DNA of 64,000 nt. It comes from Makana argininalis_A. Its GTDB lineage: Bacteria; Pseudomonadota; Gammaproteobacteria; Enterobacterales; Enterobacteriaceae. Below the pieces are notes generated by a model, which did not search any database, was not told the DNA's origin, and was given only the letters and a program-made list of their open reading frames with translations. Where the stretch lies: the NCBI GenBank assembly GCA_044442745.1, contig JBISJS010000001.1, positions 213,301 through 277,300 of the forward strand, given 5' to 3'. This document shows, in pieces, positions 45,815 through 55,150 of this stretch. A program made the position numbers and the translations under genes. Positions within the stretch are counted from its first letter, which is position 1. Each line of letters starts with the position of its first letter.

Positions 45815-46618
45815 ATGAATATTAGTACAATGAAAATGTTATTTATTTTTTTATTTTCTTGTTTTTCAGGCATAGAATCTGTTCTGGATGAATTTCAATT
45901 TCATAGACCTTTAATATCATGTAGTTTAATTGGTTTAATATTAGGTGATATAAAAACAGGTACTATAATAGGAAGTACATTAGAAATGATTTCAATGGGC
46001 TGGATGAATATAGGAGCATCTATGTCTCCTGATTCGTCATTGGCTTCTATTATTTCTACTATATTAGTTATATCTGGAAACCAAACAATAGGTTCAGGTA
46101 TTGCTTTAGCTATTCCATTAGCTGCAACAGGTCAATTGTTAACAATAATAATACGTACTATTAATGTTGCTTTTCAACATGCTGCTGATAAAGCCGCAGA
46201 AAATGGTAATTTAAAATTAATCACATTAATACACTTATCAGCTTTAATACTTCAAGCGATGAGGATAGCAATTCCATCTTTAATGATTGGAATTTCTTTA
46301 AAAACCAATTTGATAAAAACAATTCTTGAATCTATTCCTGAAGTAATTACAAATGGATTGAATGTTTCAGGTGGGATTATAGTTATTGTTGGGTATGCAA
46401 TGGTTATTAATATGATGAAAGCTGGATATTTAATGCCTTTCTTTTATCTTGGTTTTGTCATATCATCATTTTCTAAATTTAATTTAGTATCATTTGGAAT
46501 GATAGGTATAATAATTTCAATCATTTATATTCAATTAAATCCAAAATATTTTAATAAATTTAAAAAAAAAAATATATCTAAAAAAAAAAAAATTAATTTA
46601 GACAATGAATTAGATTAA
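45815..46618 (+). CDS. manY: Mannose-family PTS permease IIC
   Basis: Membrane channel subunit of the mannose PTS. The 267 residues (E. coli 266) form several hydrophobic helices, with conserved FHRPLISCSLIGLILGD near the N-terminus and GSTLEMISMGWMNIGASMSPD. The C-terminus is a Lys/Asn tail. AAAGGA is seven bases before the ATG. It is translated with manX and manZ. Confidence 0.97.
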   Translation: MNISTMKMLFIFLFSCFSGIESVLDEFQFHRPLISCSLIGLILGDIKTGTIIGSTLEMISMGWMNIGASMSPDSSLASIISTILVISGNQTIGSGIALAIPLAATGQLLTIIIRTINVAFQHAADKAAENGNLKLITLIHLSALILQAMRIAIPSLMIGISLKTNLIKTILESIPEVITNGLNVSGGIIVIVGYAMVINMMKAGYLMPFFYLGFVISSFSKFNLVSFGMIGIIISIIYIQLNPKYFNKFKKKNISKKKKINLDNELD

Positions 46619-46634
46619 TAAGGATATAAATATA

Positions 46635-47471
46635 ATGAATAAATTAAATAAATATAAAAAAAAAATAACATCATTGGATATTTTTAGAGTATTTATTAGA
46701 TCTAATTTTTTTCAAGGATCATGGAATTTTGAAAGAATGCAATCTTTAGGTTTTTGTTTTTCTATAGTTCCAATTATCAAACGTTTATATTCTAAAAATA
46801 AAAATGATTTGATTTTAGCAATGAAACGTCATTTAGAATTTTTTAATACTCATCCTTATGTATCTGCTCCTATATTAGGAGTTACCATAGCAATGGAAGA
46901 ACAACATGCTAATGGATATTTAGTTAAAGATTCATCTATAAACAGTATAAAAGTTGGTTTAATGGGTCCGTTAGCTGGAATAGGAGATCCAATTTTTTGG
47001 GGCACAATAAGACCTTTATTTTCAGCTATTGGTTCTGGTTTATCTACAAATGGAAATTTAATTGGACCATTATTTTTTTTTATAACATTTAATTTAGTTA
47101 GATTATTTTTTAGATATTATGGTATTGTTTATGGGTATAAACATGGTGTAAATATTATAAATAATATAGGAAATGAATTTTTTAAAAAAATAACTGAAGG
47201 TTCTTCTATTTTAGGTTTATTTATTATGGGTGTTTTAGTTAATAAATGGACTCATATTAATATTCCATTTGTAATATCTAATTATACAAAAAATTCAAAA
47301 CAAATAACTATACAAAATATTTTAGATCAAATAATTCCTGGATTAATTCCTTTACTTCTTACATTATTATGTATGTGGTTATTAAGAAAAAAAGTAAATT
47401 CATTATTTATTATAATAATGTTTTTTATTTTAAGTATATTTGGATATTGGTCTGGTTTTCTTGGTTTATAA
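46635..47471 (+). CDS. manZ: Mannose-family PTS permease IID
   Basis: Second membrane subunit that pairs with ManY. The 278 residues (E. coli 283-286) keep FFQGSWNFERMQSLGFCFS, the cytoplasmic AMEEQ motif and GLMGPLAGIGDPIFWGT, with C-terminal helices ending FGYWSGFLGL. It starts 16 bases after manY, with AAGGAT upstream. A clear terminator follows, so manXYZ is a self-contained operon. Confidence 0.97.
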   Translation: MNKLNKYKKKITSLDIFRVFIRSNFFQGSWNFERMQSLGFCFSIVPIIKRLYSKNKNDLILAMKRHLEFFNTHPYVSAPILGVTIAMEEQHANGYLVKDSSINSIKVGLMGPLAGIGDPIFWGTIRPLFSAIGSGLSTNGNLIGPLFFFITFNLVRLFFRYYGIVYGYKHGVNIINNIGNEFFKKITEGSSILGLFIMGVLVNKWTHINIPFVISNYTKNSKQITIQNILDQIIPGLIPLLLTLLCMWLLRKKVNSLFIIIMFFILSIFGYWSGFLGL

Positions 47472-47479
47472 TAAATTAT

Positions 47480-47504
47480 AAACCGGGTTTAGTTCACCCG
47501 GTTT
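47480..47504 (+). terminator. Intrinsic terminator of manXYZ
   Basis: A nine-bp stem AAACCGGGT / ACCCGGTTT with a seven-base loop, nine bases after the manZ stop, continues into TTTT. It is the most G/C-rich hairpin in the window. Confidence 0.88.
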
Positions 47505-47612
47505 TAAAAAAATATTTATATAAATTTTTTATAATAATTAAAAAATATTGAATTTAAATTAAATATTTTTAAAAAACATTAAATATAAGAAAATTTAATA
47601 TTTAGGATTTAT

Positions 47613-48287
47613 ATGTCAATTAATATTTTATCTATTAATACTTCAACAGAATCTTGTTCAGTAGCAATTATGAACTATAATAATATTATTATAGATTATT
47701 TTATAATTTCACCTTATAAACATATGAAATATATTCTTAAAATGATTAATTTATTATTATATAAATCTAAAATAAATTTAAAAAAAATAAATTTAATAGC
47801 TGTTAGTAACGGACCAGGAAGTTTTAATGGTATAAGAATTGGAATAGGTATTGCATATGGATTATCTATAGTTTTTAATATACCAATCATCGGTATTTCA
47901 AATTTAGCTATTTTAGCTGAAGGCTCCTGGAGAAAAACCGGATCTTGTAAAGTACTAACATTAATGGAATCTAGACTTGGTGAATTTTATTGGGCTACAT
48001 ATAAACGTAAAAAAAATATATGGAAATTAAAAAAACAAGAAGTTTTTTTAAGAAAAAATGAAGTTGAAAATAATTTCTTAAAATTAACAGGTTTTTGGTC
48101 TATATCTGGAACAGGATGGAAAAAAATAAAATTAAAAATTAATAAAAAACTAAACATATTTTCAGGAAAATATAATTTTCCTAAAGCTAAAGATATGATA
48201 CCTATTGCTTTTAATAAATATATTAATCATGAATATGATTATAAATCATTTATTACACCTAATTATTTAAATAATAAAATTTGTTAA
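47613..48287 (+). CDS. tsaB: tRNA threonylcarbamoyladenosine component TsaB
   Basis: Non-catalytic partner that stabilises TsaD in t6A synthesis at position 37 of ANN-decoding tRNAs. The 224 residues (E. coli 231) begin ILSINTSTESCSVAI and contain SNGPGSFNGIRIGIG. The TsaD partner is at 55151. AGGAT precedes the ATG. The last codons carry a 19-base sequence that recurs in the terminator downstream. Confidence 0.95.
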   Translation: MSINILSINTSTESCSVAIMNYNNIIIDYFIISPYKHMKYILKMINLLLYKSKINLKKINLIAVSNGPGSFNGIRIGIGIAYGLSIVFNIPIIGISNLAILAEGSWRKTGSCKVLTLMESRLGEFYWATYKRKKNIWKLKKQEVFLRKNEVENNFLKLTGFWSISGTGWKKIKLKINKKLNIFSGKYNFPKAKDMIPIAFNKYINHEYDYKSFITPNYLNNKIC

Positions 48288-48317
48288 AAAACCTAATTAT
48301 TTAAATAATTAGGTTTT
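48288..48317. terminator. Bidirectional terminator tsaB/infA
   Basis: Perfect 30-bp palindrome (arms 48288-48302 and 48303-48317) with two G-C pairs, A-rich on the left and ending TTTT, placed between the convergent tsaB and infA stops. It reads as an intrinsic terminator in both directions. Its left arm shares 19 identical bases with the tsaB 3' end at 48257-48275. Confidence 0.8.
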
Positions 48318-48319
48318 AT

Positions 48320-48538
48320 TTATTTACTTCTAAATATTATTCTTCCTTTATTTATATCATACGGTGTTAGTTCAACTGTAACTTTATCACCATTTAATAT
48401 TCTTATATAGTTTTTTCTCATTTTACCTGAAATATGAGCAATTAAAATATGTTTATTTTCTAATTTTACTTTAAACATAGTATTAGGTAATGTTTCAATC
48501 ACAGTTCCTTGCATTTCAATGTTATTCTTAATATACAT
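48320..48538 (-). CDS. infA: Translation initiation factor IF-1
   Basis: Binds the ribosomal A site during initiation. The 72 residues equal E. coli: NIEMQGTVIETLPNTMFKV, HISGKMRKNYIRIL and DKVTVELTPYD are near identical. Only the first four residues differ (MYIK). AGAGGAT lies upstream of the ATG. It is one of the best conserved small proteins here. Confidence 0.98.
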   Translation of the reverse strand: MYIKNNIEMQGTVIETLPNTMFKVKLENKHILIAHISGKMRKNYIRILNGDKVTVELTPYDINKGRIIFRSK

Positions 48539-48596
48539 TTAATCCTCTATTTTAAAAAATATTAAAAAATCCTAAAAATCTTGATTGATATTATAA

Positions 48597-49556
48597 TTAA
48601 TTATCGTTTTTTTCATTTAAATATCTTTCAGCATCTAAAGCTGCCATACATCCATAACTACAAGCAGTTATTGCTTGTTTATAAAATTTATCAATTACAT
48701 CACCTGCAGCAAATACGCCTTTTATTGATGTAGAAGTTAATTTACTTGAATTATTTTTGTTAACTGATATATATCCATCATTCATGTCAAGTTGTGATTT
48801 GAAAATATCAGTATTGGGTGTATGACCAATTGAAACAAATACTCCTTCTATATTTAGAAATTCATATTTATTATTATTTTGATTTTTCAATTTTAAACCT
48901 GTAACATAAATCTTATTTCCTATAAATTGTTCAACAATTTTATTTGTATGCAAAATAATATTTTTATATTTTATTCTATTATATAATCTATCCATGAGAA
49001 TTTTTTCAGCTCTGAAAATATTACTTCTATGTATTAAATTAACTTCTTTGGATATATTAGATAAATAAAGAGCTGCTTCTATTGCTGAATTACCACCTCC
49101 TATTATTGCAACTTTTTTATTTTTATATAAAAAACCATCACATGTTGGACAAGTAGATAATCCTTTTCCTTTATAAAATAATTCTGATTTTAAACCTAAA
49201 AATTTAGCAGAAGATCCTGTTGCTATTATTAATGAATCACATGTATATTTTGATTTTTCTCCAAAAATCAAAAAAGGATTTTTACTAAAATCAGTTTTTA
49301 TTATATTATCATAAATAATTTTTGTATTAAATTTTAGTGCGTGGTTATTCATTCTATTCATTAATTCCAACCCTGTTAATACATTTAAATCACCAGGCCA
49401 GTTTTCTATTAAAGTATTAATATTTAATTGACCTCCAGGATTAGATCCTGTAATTAAGACAGGATTTAAATTAGCTCTAGATGCATAAATTGCTGCTGTA
49501 TAACCAGCGGGTCCGGATCCTAATATTATTAATTTATTATTATTTAATTTAGACAT
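48597..49556 (-). CDS. trxB: Thioredoxin reductase
   Basis: FAD/NADPH enzyme that reduces thioredoxin. The 319 residues (E. coli 321) show FAD-binding GSGPAGYTAAIYASRA, the redox CPTC (Cys136, Cys139) in STCPTCDGF, NADPH-binding GGGNSAIEAALYL and the C-terminal GVFAAGDVIDKFYKQ. It lies close to infA and serS, as in E. coli where lrp and ftsK intervene. Confidence 0.98.
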   Translation of the reverse strand: MSKLNNNKLIILGSGPAGYTAAIYASRANLNPVLITGSNPGGQLNINTLIENWPGDLNVLTGLELMNRMNNHALKFNTKIIYDNIIKTDFSKNPFLIFGEKSKYTCDSLIIATGSSAKFLGLKSELFYKGKGLSTCPTCDGFLYKNKKVAIIGGGNSAIEAALYLSNISKEVNLIHRSNIFRAEKILMDRLYNRIKYKNIILHTNKIVEQFIGNKIYVTGLKLKNQNNNKYEFLNIEGVFVSIGHTPNTDIFKSQLDMNDGYISVNKNNSSKLTSTSIKGVFAAGDVIDKFYKQAITACSYGCMAALDAERYLNEKNDN

Positions 49557-49690
49557 ATTGTATTTGAGTTTTTATTATAAAATTTAATTAAATATTTTTA
49601 ATTAATTAATTTTATTAATATAATTTAATTTAATGATAATAATTATTATATCATTTTAATTTTAAAAAATTATATATTTTTTATAAAAAA

Positions 49691-50980
49691 TTAAATTTTA
49701 TTAATATTATGCATATATTTTTGTAATACTTTAGGTATTTTTATATGTCCACAAGGTAATTGATAATTTTCAATAACTGCAATTAATGTTCTTCCAACTG
49801 CTAATGCTGATCCATTTAAAGTATGAACAAATTTAATTTTATTATTAGATTTTGTACGATATCTAATTTTCATTCTTCTGGATTGAAAATCACCTATTTG
49901 TGAACATGAAGATATTTCACGATAAATATTTTGTGAAGGTATCCATACTTCTAAATCATATGTTTTACAAGATGTAAAACTCATATCACCAGTACATAAT
50001 AAAATTTTACGATAAGGTAAATTAAGTAATTGTAAAATTTTTTCCGCGTGATTTGTTATTTCTTCAAGAGCTTTAATAGAATTATTAGGTTTGACAATTT
50101 GAAATATTTCTACTTTATCAAATTGATGCATTCTCATTAAACCATATGTATCTTTACCATAAGATCCAGCTTCAGATCTAAAACATGGCGTGTGTGAAGT
50201 CATTTTAATTGGAAGATCTTCTTCTTTTATTATTTCATCTCTTAATAAATTACTTAATGGAACTTCTGAGGTGGGTATAAGATAATATCTTTTATTATTT
50301 CTATTTTCATTTATACTATGAGTATGAAATAATTCATTTTCAAATTTAGGAAGTTGTCCAGATCCATATAAAGATTTTTTTTTAACTAAATATGGTAAAT
50401 AATATTCTATATATCCATGTTTATTAATATGTATATCTAACATAAATTGATACAACGCACGATGCAAAAGAGCTATTGAGCCATTCATAACAGCAAAACG
50501 AGATCCAGATATTTTCACAGCTTTTGTAAAATTAATACATTTTAATTTTTTACCTATATGAACATGATCTAATATTGGAAAATTAAAGTTTTTTGGCTTA
50601 CCCCATTTGTATAATTCTATATTTTTTTTTTTATTAAATCCACTTGGAACATCATTACAAGGTATATTAGGAATAGATAAATAATAATTTTTAATTTCAA
50701 TTAAAACAGATTTTAATAATAATTTCATATACATAAATTTTTTATTTAAAGTATTTACTTTATTACATAAATAATTTATATTTTTATTATTTAATTTTAA
50801 AATACTAATTTTTTTAGATATATAATTAATTTTATATTGAATTTTTTCTGTTTCAATTTGAATTTTTTTTCTGAAATGTTCTTTATTTAATATAAAAACT
50901 TTATTTAAAGCAAAATTTCTTCTTAATAATTTTTTCGATATTTTATTAATATTATTAATTAATAAATTTTTATTTATCAT
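49691..50980 (-). CDS. serS: Seryl-tRNA synthetase
   Basis: Class II synthetase. The first 110 residues form the antiparallel coiled coil that grips the long arm of tRNA-Ser; motif 2 is FRSEAGSYGKDTYGLMR and motif 3 GSALAVGRTLIAVIENYQ. The frame is open back to 51061, inside rluC, but the ATG at 50980 gives 429 residues (E. coli 430), aligns MINKNLL with MLDPNLL and has AAAGGA about 13 bases upstream. Its tRNA-Ser(UGA) substrate is at 27032. Confidence 0.95.
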   Translation of the reverse strand: MINKNLLINNINKISKKLLRRNFALNKVFILNKEHFRKKIQIETEKIQYKINYISKKISILKLNNKNINYLCNKVNTLNKKFMYMKLLLKSVLIEIKNYYLSIPNIPCNDVPSGFNKKKNIELYKWGKPKNFNFPILDHVHIGKKLKCINFTKAVKISGSRFAVMNGSIALLHRALYQFMLDIHINKHGYIEYYLPYLVKKKSLYGSGQLPKFENELFHTHSINENRNNKRYYLIPTSEVPLSNLLRDEIIKEEDLPIKMTSHTPCFRSEAGSYGKDTYGLMRMHQFDKVEIFQIVKPNNSIKALEEITNHAEKILQLLNLPYRKILLCTGDMSFTSCKTYDLEVWIPSQNIYREISSCSQIGDFQSRRMKIRYRTKSNNKIKFVHTLNGSALAVGRTLIAVIENYQLPCGHIKIPKVLQKYMHNINKI

Positions 50981-51027
50981 GATTTTTATTTTTCCTTTAT
51001 TTTTAAAACAAAATATATAATGTATAT

Positions 51028-51981
51028 TTAAATCTTTAATGAACGTAAATATATTACACATTTTTTCATTTTTGAATTTAACTTAGCTTTAATATTGATA
51101 ATTTTATGATTAATAGGATGATAAAAAATCATTGATTTTGCATGTAAAAATAAACTATTAAGTCCACACAATTTTAGTTTTTTGTCAAAATTTTTATCAC
51201 CATATCTATTATCAAATGCTATAGGATGACCTGCAAAAAGTGCATGAACTCTAATTTGATGAGTTCTTCCAGTTAATGGTATAACTTTTAATAGAGTAGC
51301 TATTTTAAATCTCTCTTTAATTTTAAATAATGTTTTTGATTTTTTTCCTAAATTATTAATTTTAACTTTATGTTTGTTATTTAAATTTCTTTTCTTTAAT
51401 AAAGGTTGAGATATATATTTTATATTTTTATTCCAATATCCTTTAACTAAGGTTAAATATTCTTTTTTTACTTTTTTATATTTTAATTGATTATGTAAAT
51501 TACACAGAACTGATTTTTTTTTTGCTAGAATTAATACTCCTGATGTTTCTTTATCTAATCTATGTACTAATTCTAAAAAATTTAATTTAGGACGTAAAAT
51601 TCTAAAATATTCAATAATACCCAAATTTGAATTTATACATCCATGTACTGAAATTTTAGCAGGTTTATTAATAATAATAAGGCAATTATCTTCAAATATT
51701 ATTGATCTTTTTAAAATATTAATTATATATTTATTAATAGTTTTTTTTTTATTTTTTTGTATTAAAATTATTTTTGGAATTAATATTATATCATTATAAT
51801 TTATTTTATATTTTTGATTTACTTTTTTAGCATTAACAAGAATCAAACCTTTACGGATATATAAATATAATAAATTTTTAGATATTTTTTTAATATTATT
51901 AATTAAAAAATTATCAATTCTTTGATAAGATCTTTCGTAAGGAACACTTATTGATTTATATTTATTTTTATATAACTTCAT
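51028..51981 (-). CDS. rluC: 23S rRNA pseudouridine synthase RluC
   Basis: Makes pseudouridines 955, 2504 and 2580 in 23S rRNA in E. coli. The 317 residues (E. coli 319) have an N-terminal S4-like domain (RIDNFLINNI), the catalytic Asp in LVHRLDKETSGVLI, and PLTGRTHQIRVHALFAGHPI. It is divergent to rne across a 201-base spacer, exactly the E. coli arrangement. Confidence 0.97.
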   Translation of the reverse strand: MKLYKNKYKSISVPYERSYQRIDNFLINNIKKISKNLLYLYIRKGLILVNAKKVNQKYKINYNDIILIPKIILIQKNKKKTINKYIINILKRSIIFEDNCLIIINKPAKISVHGCINSNLGIIEYFRILRPKLNFLELVHRLDKETSGVLILAKKKSVLCNLHNQLKYKKVKKEYLTLVKGYWNKNIKYISQPLLKKRNLNNKHKVKINNLGKKSKTLFKIKERFKIATLLKVIPLTGRTHQIRVHALFAGHPIAFDNRYGDKNFDKKLKLCGLNSLFLHAKSMIFYHPINHKIINIKAKLNSKMKKCVIYLRSLKI

Positions 51982-52182
51982 TTTTATTAAATCTCTGAAA
52001 TTTAAATATTTATTAGATAATTAAATTATATAAATATCTTATTTCATAATATTTAAATTTAAAAATAAATTATTTTAAATTTTTATAATATTAATTATAA
52101 TTTAAATTATATATAAAATATTTAAATTATAAATTAAATATATTTTTTAAATTTAATTAATATTATTAATTAAATTAATATA

Positions 52183-53457
52183 ATGAGTAATATAATAATG
52201 ATCAAAATGTTAATTAGTACAACTAAAAATAAAGAAATAATTATTGCTGTAATAGATGGTCAACATATTTGTGAATTAGATATTTATATTGAAAATAAAA
52301 AACAAAAAAAAAATAATATATATAAAGGTATAATATCTAAAATTGAACCTAGTTTAAATGCGGTATTTGTAGATTATGGTGAAAAACGCCATGGTTTTTT
52401 ACAAAATAAAAAAATTTATAATAAATATTATAATAAAAAATATAATTTAAATCGTGAAATTGATATTAATAAAAATATTTATAAAGGTCAAGAAATAATA
52501 GTACAAATATATAAAGAAGAAAATGAAAATAAATGTGCAAAATTAACTACTTTTATTACTTTATGTGGAAATTATTTAATATTAATGCCATATAATCCTA
52601 AAATAATAGGTATTTCACATAAAATATCAAGAAAAGAGAGAGATAAAATAAAATCAAAAATAGCAAATATTAATTTACCTAATAGTATGGGTATAATAGT
52701 TAGGACATCAGGTATAGGTATATCATCCATTGATTTTAAATATGATCTTGATTTTATCACCAAAAATTGGAAATCAATTAAAAATACTTATAATAATGTA
52801 AAATCACCATTTTTAATTTATAAAGAAAACAATATAATTAATAATTATTTTCGCAATTATTTAAAATATGATATAAAAGAAGTTATACTAGATAATAATA
52901 AATTATTAAATTTTTTAAAAAAAAATTCTTTATTTTTTAAAAAAAAAATTAATAACGCAAATATTAAATTTTTTAATAATAAAAAACATATTTTTAATTA
53001 TTACCAAATTGCTAATCAAATAGAATCTATCTTTAAAAGAAAAATTAAATTACCATCAGGTGGTTCAATTATTATTGAAAATAATGAATCTTTGACAACA
53101 ATAGATGTTAATTCTTTTAAATCTAAAAACGGTTTAGATATTGAAGAAACTTCTTTTAATACTAACATAGAAGCTTCTTATGAAATTTTTAGACAAATTA
53201 AATTTAGAAATATTAATGGTTTAATTATTATTGATTTTATAAATATGAAAAATTATGAAAATAAAAACATACTAGAAATGTTTTTTAAAAAACTATTTAA
53301 AAACGATAATGCTAAAATAAATTTTAGTAAAATATCTAATTTTTATATCTTAGAACTCTCTCGTCAAAAATTAAGCAAGTCTATAAATATATTTAAATAT
53401 AAAACATGTAATAAATGTGGTGGTTATGGAATTATACGTAATAAGTATATTTACTAA
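52183..53457 (+). CDS. rne: Ribonuclease E, reduced to its catalytic core
   Basis: Endonuclease for mRNA decay and rRNA/tRNA processing. It matches RNase E rather than RNase G: EPSLNAVFVDYGEKRHGFL (S1 domain), LPSGGSIIIENNESLTTIDVN, FNTNIEASYEIFRQI, the second metal Asp in LIIIDFINM, and the zinc-link Cys pair CNKCGG. It ends ten residues later: 424 residues against 1061 in E. coli. The small dimerisation domain (about 433-529), the membrane anchor and the degradosome scaffold are absent, and no remnant follows before tRNA-Asn. ATG 52183 lacks a ribosome site; the ATG at 52198 aligns with the E. coli start. Confidence 0.95.
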   Translation: MSNIIMIKMLISTTKNKEIIIAVIDGQHICELDIYIENKKQKKNNIYKGIISKIEPSLNAVFVDYGEKRHGFLQNKKIYNKYYNKKYNLNREIDINKNIYKGQEIIVQIYKEENENKCAKLTTFITLCGNYLILMPYNPKIIGISHKISRKERDKIKSKIANINLPNSMGIIVRTSGIGISSIDFKYDLDFITKNWKSIKNTYNNVKSPFLIYKENNIINNYFRNYLKYDIKEVILDNNKLLNFLKKNSLFFKKKINNANIKFFNNKKHIFNYYQIANQIESIFKRKIKLPSGGSIIIENNESLTTIDVNSFKSKNGLDIEETSFNTNIEASYEIFRQIKFRNINGLIIIDFINMKNYENKNILEMFFKKLFKNDNAKINFSKISNFYILELSRQKLSKSINIFKYKTCNKCGGYGIIRNKYIY

Positions 53458-53519
53458 AAAATAAATATTATTTATAATCAATAGTACTTAATATTTGAAT
53501 TTATTAATATTTTAATTCT

Positions 53520-53592
53520 CTCCTCTGACTGGATTCGAACCAGTGACATACGGATTAACAGTCCGCCGTTCTACCTGCTGAACTACAGAGGA
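53520..53592 (-). tRNA. tRNA-Asn (GUU)
   Basis: Minus-strand cloverleaf: acceptor UCCUCUG with CAGAGGA, anticodon loop CUGUUAA (GUU), T-loop UUCGAAU, discriminator G as in E. coli tRNA-Asn. Asn is among the most used residues in this proteome, and this is the only Asn tRNA in the window. Confidence 0.95.
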
Positions 53593-53697
53593 TTTAAATT
53601 AATTATATTTTTTTTTAAAACAAAAGTCAAATTTTTAAAAAATTTATTTTAAATAAAATTTATTAAATTATTTATTAAAAATTTTTTAATTATTAAA

Positions 53698-55086
53698 TTA
53701 ATACAATTTATCATTATCAAATCTTGATATTTTACCATTAAAATTAAGTCTTATTTTACCTATAGGACCATTACGTTGTTTACCTATAATTATTTCTGCT
53801 ATTCCTTTCATATTACTGTTTTCATTATATATTTCGTCTCTATAAATAAAAATAATTAAATCTGCATCTTGTTCAATAGAACCTGATTCACGTAAATCAG
53901 AATTAATTGGTCTTTTATCTAACCTTTGTTCTAAACTTCGATTTAATTGTGATATTGCTATTACAGGTATTTTTAGTTCTTTAGCTAAAGATTTTAAAGA
54001 TCTAGAAATTTCTGCTATTTCGACATTACGATTATCATATAATGAAGGCACTTTCATTAATTGTAAATAATCAATCAGAATCATACTTAAACCATTATTT
54101 TCTTTATAAATTCTTCTAGCTCTGGATCTTAATGAAGTTGGTGTCAACTCTGATGAATCATCAATATAAATATTTTTTTTTTCTAATAAAATTTTAATAG
54201 TATTAGATATTTTTAACCAATCTTGATCATTTAATATTCCTGTACGTATACGAGCTTGATCAACTCTTGACATAGATGATAACATTTTTATCATTATTTG
54301 CTCTACTGTCATTTCTAAACTAAATATCAATACTGGTTTATTTTCTTTAATTGAAACATTTTCGCATATATTCATTGCAAAAGTTGTTTTTCCCATAGAA
54401 GGTCTAGCAGCTATTATTATCAAATCAGATTTTTGAAATCCATAAGTTTTATCATCTAAATCTTTATATCCACTTGAAATACCAGTAATATTATTTTTTG
54501 GATTTTTATATAAGAATTTTATTCTATTTACTATATGTTCTAAGATATTTTCAATTTTTTTAGGCCTTATGCTGTTATTAATTCTTTTTTCTGATATTTG
54601 AAAGACTAAGGATTCCGCTATATCTAATAAATCATCACTACTTTTACCTTTTGTATTATAACCAGTATCAGCTATTTCTTTTGCAACTGTTATCATTTCT
54701 CTAATTATTGCTTTTTCCCTAACAATATTAGCATAAGCATCTATATTTGATATACTAGGTGTATTTTTTGATAAATCAGCTAAATAAATAAAACCACCAG
54801 AAATATCTAATTTTTTTTTTTGGTCTAAAGATTCAGATATAGTAATCAAATCAATTGGTTTTTTTAATTCTAATAAAAATTGCATTTCATTAAAAATTAC
54901 ACGGTGCGCATAAATAAAAAAATCATTACTAATTAAAATATCTGATATATTTTCCCATTTATTATTATCAAGCATTAATCCACCAAGAACAGATTGTTCT
55001 GCTTCTAATGAATAAGGCATTGTTTTAATTCCTGAAATATTTAATTCAAATAATTTAGATTTTTTATTTTTTTTGTTTTTAAACAT
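53698..55086 (-). CDS. dnaB: Replicative DNA helicase
   Basis: Hexameric 5'-3' helicase at the replication fork. The 462 residues (E. coli 471) include the N-terminal primase-contact domain (PYSLEAEQSVLGGLM), Walker A ARPSMGKTTFAMN near residue 230, the Walker B MILIDYLQLM and the C-terminal DLRESGSIEQDADLI and IIGKQRNGP. With dnaG, dnaN, holA and gyrB it forms part of a retained replication set, although dnaA is not in its usual place. Confidence 0.98.
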   Translation of the reverse strand: MFKNKKNKKSKLFELNISGIKTMPYSLEAEQSVLGGLMLDNNKWENISDILISNDFFIYAHRVIFNEMQFLLELKKPIDLITISESLDQKKKLDISGGFIYLADLSKNTPSISNIDAYANIVREKAIIREMITVAKEIADTGYNTKGKSSDDLLDIAESLVFQISEKRINNSIRPKKIENILEHIVNRIKFLYKNPKNNITGISSGYKDLDDKTYGFQKSDLIIIAARPSMGKTTFAMNICENVSIKENKPVLIFSLEMTVEQIMIKMLSSMSRVDQARIRTGILNDQDWLKISNTIKILLEKKNIYIDDSSELTPTSLRSRARRIYKENNGLSMILIDYLQLMKVPSLYDNRNVEIAEISRSLKSLAKELKIPVIAISQLNRSLEQRLDKRPINSDLRESGSIEQDADLIIFIYRDEIYNENSNMKGIAEIIIGKQRNGPIGKIRLNFNGKISRFDNDKLY

Positions 55087-55150
55087 AAAAATTATTTTTA
55101 CCTAATAAAATTAATAATTTTAAAAATATAAAATTTAATAAATATATAAA

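Noticed and set aside
47369..47551. 60-codon open frame overlapping the manZ end
   Set aside because: It runs through the manZ 3' end and its terminator in another frame.
50981..51061. N-terminal extension of SerRS (27 codons)
   Set aside because: It lies within the rluC end, has no family similarity, and the ATG at 50980 aligns with the E. coli start.
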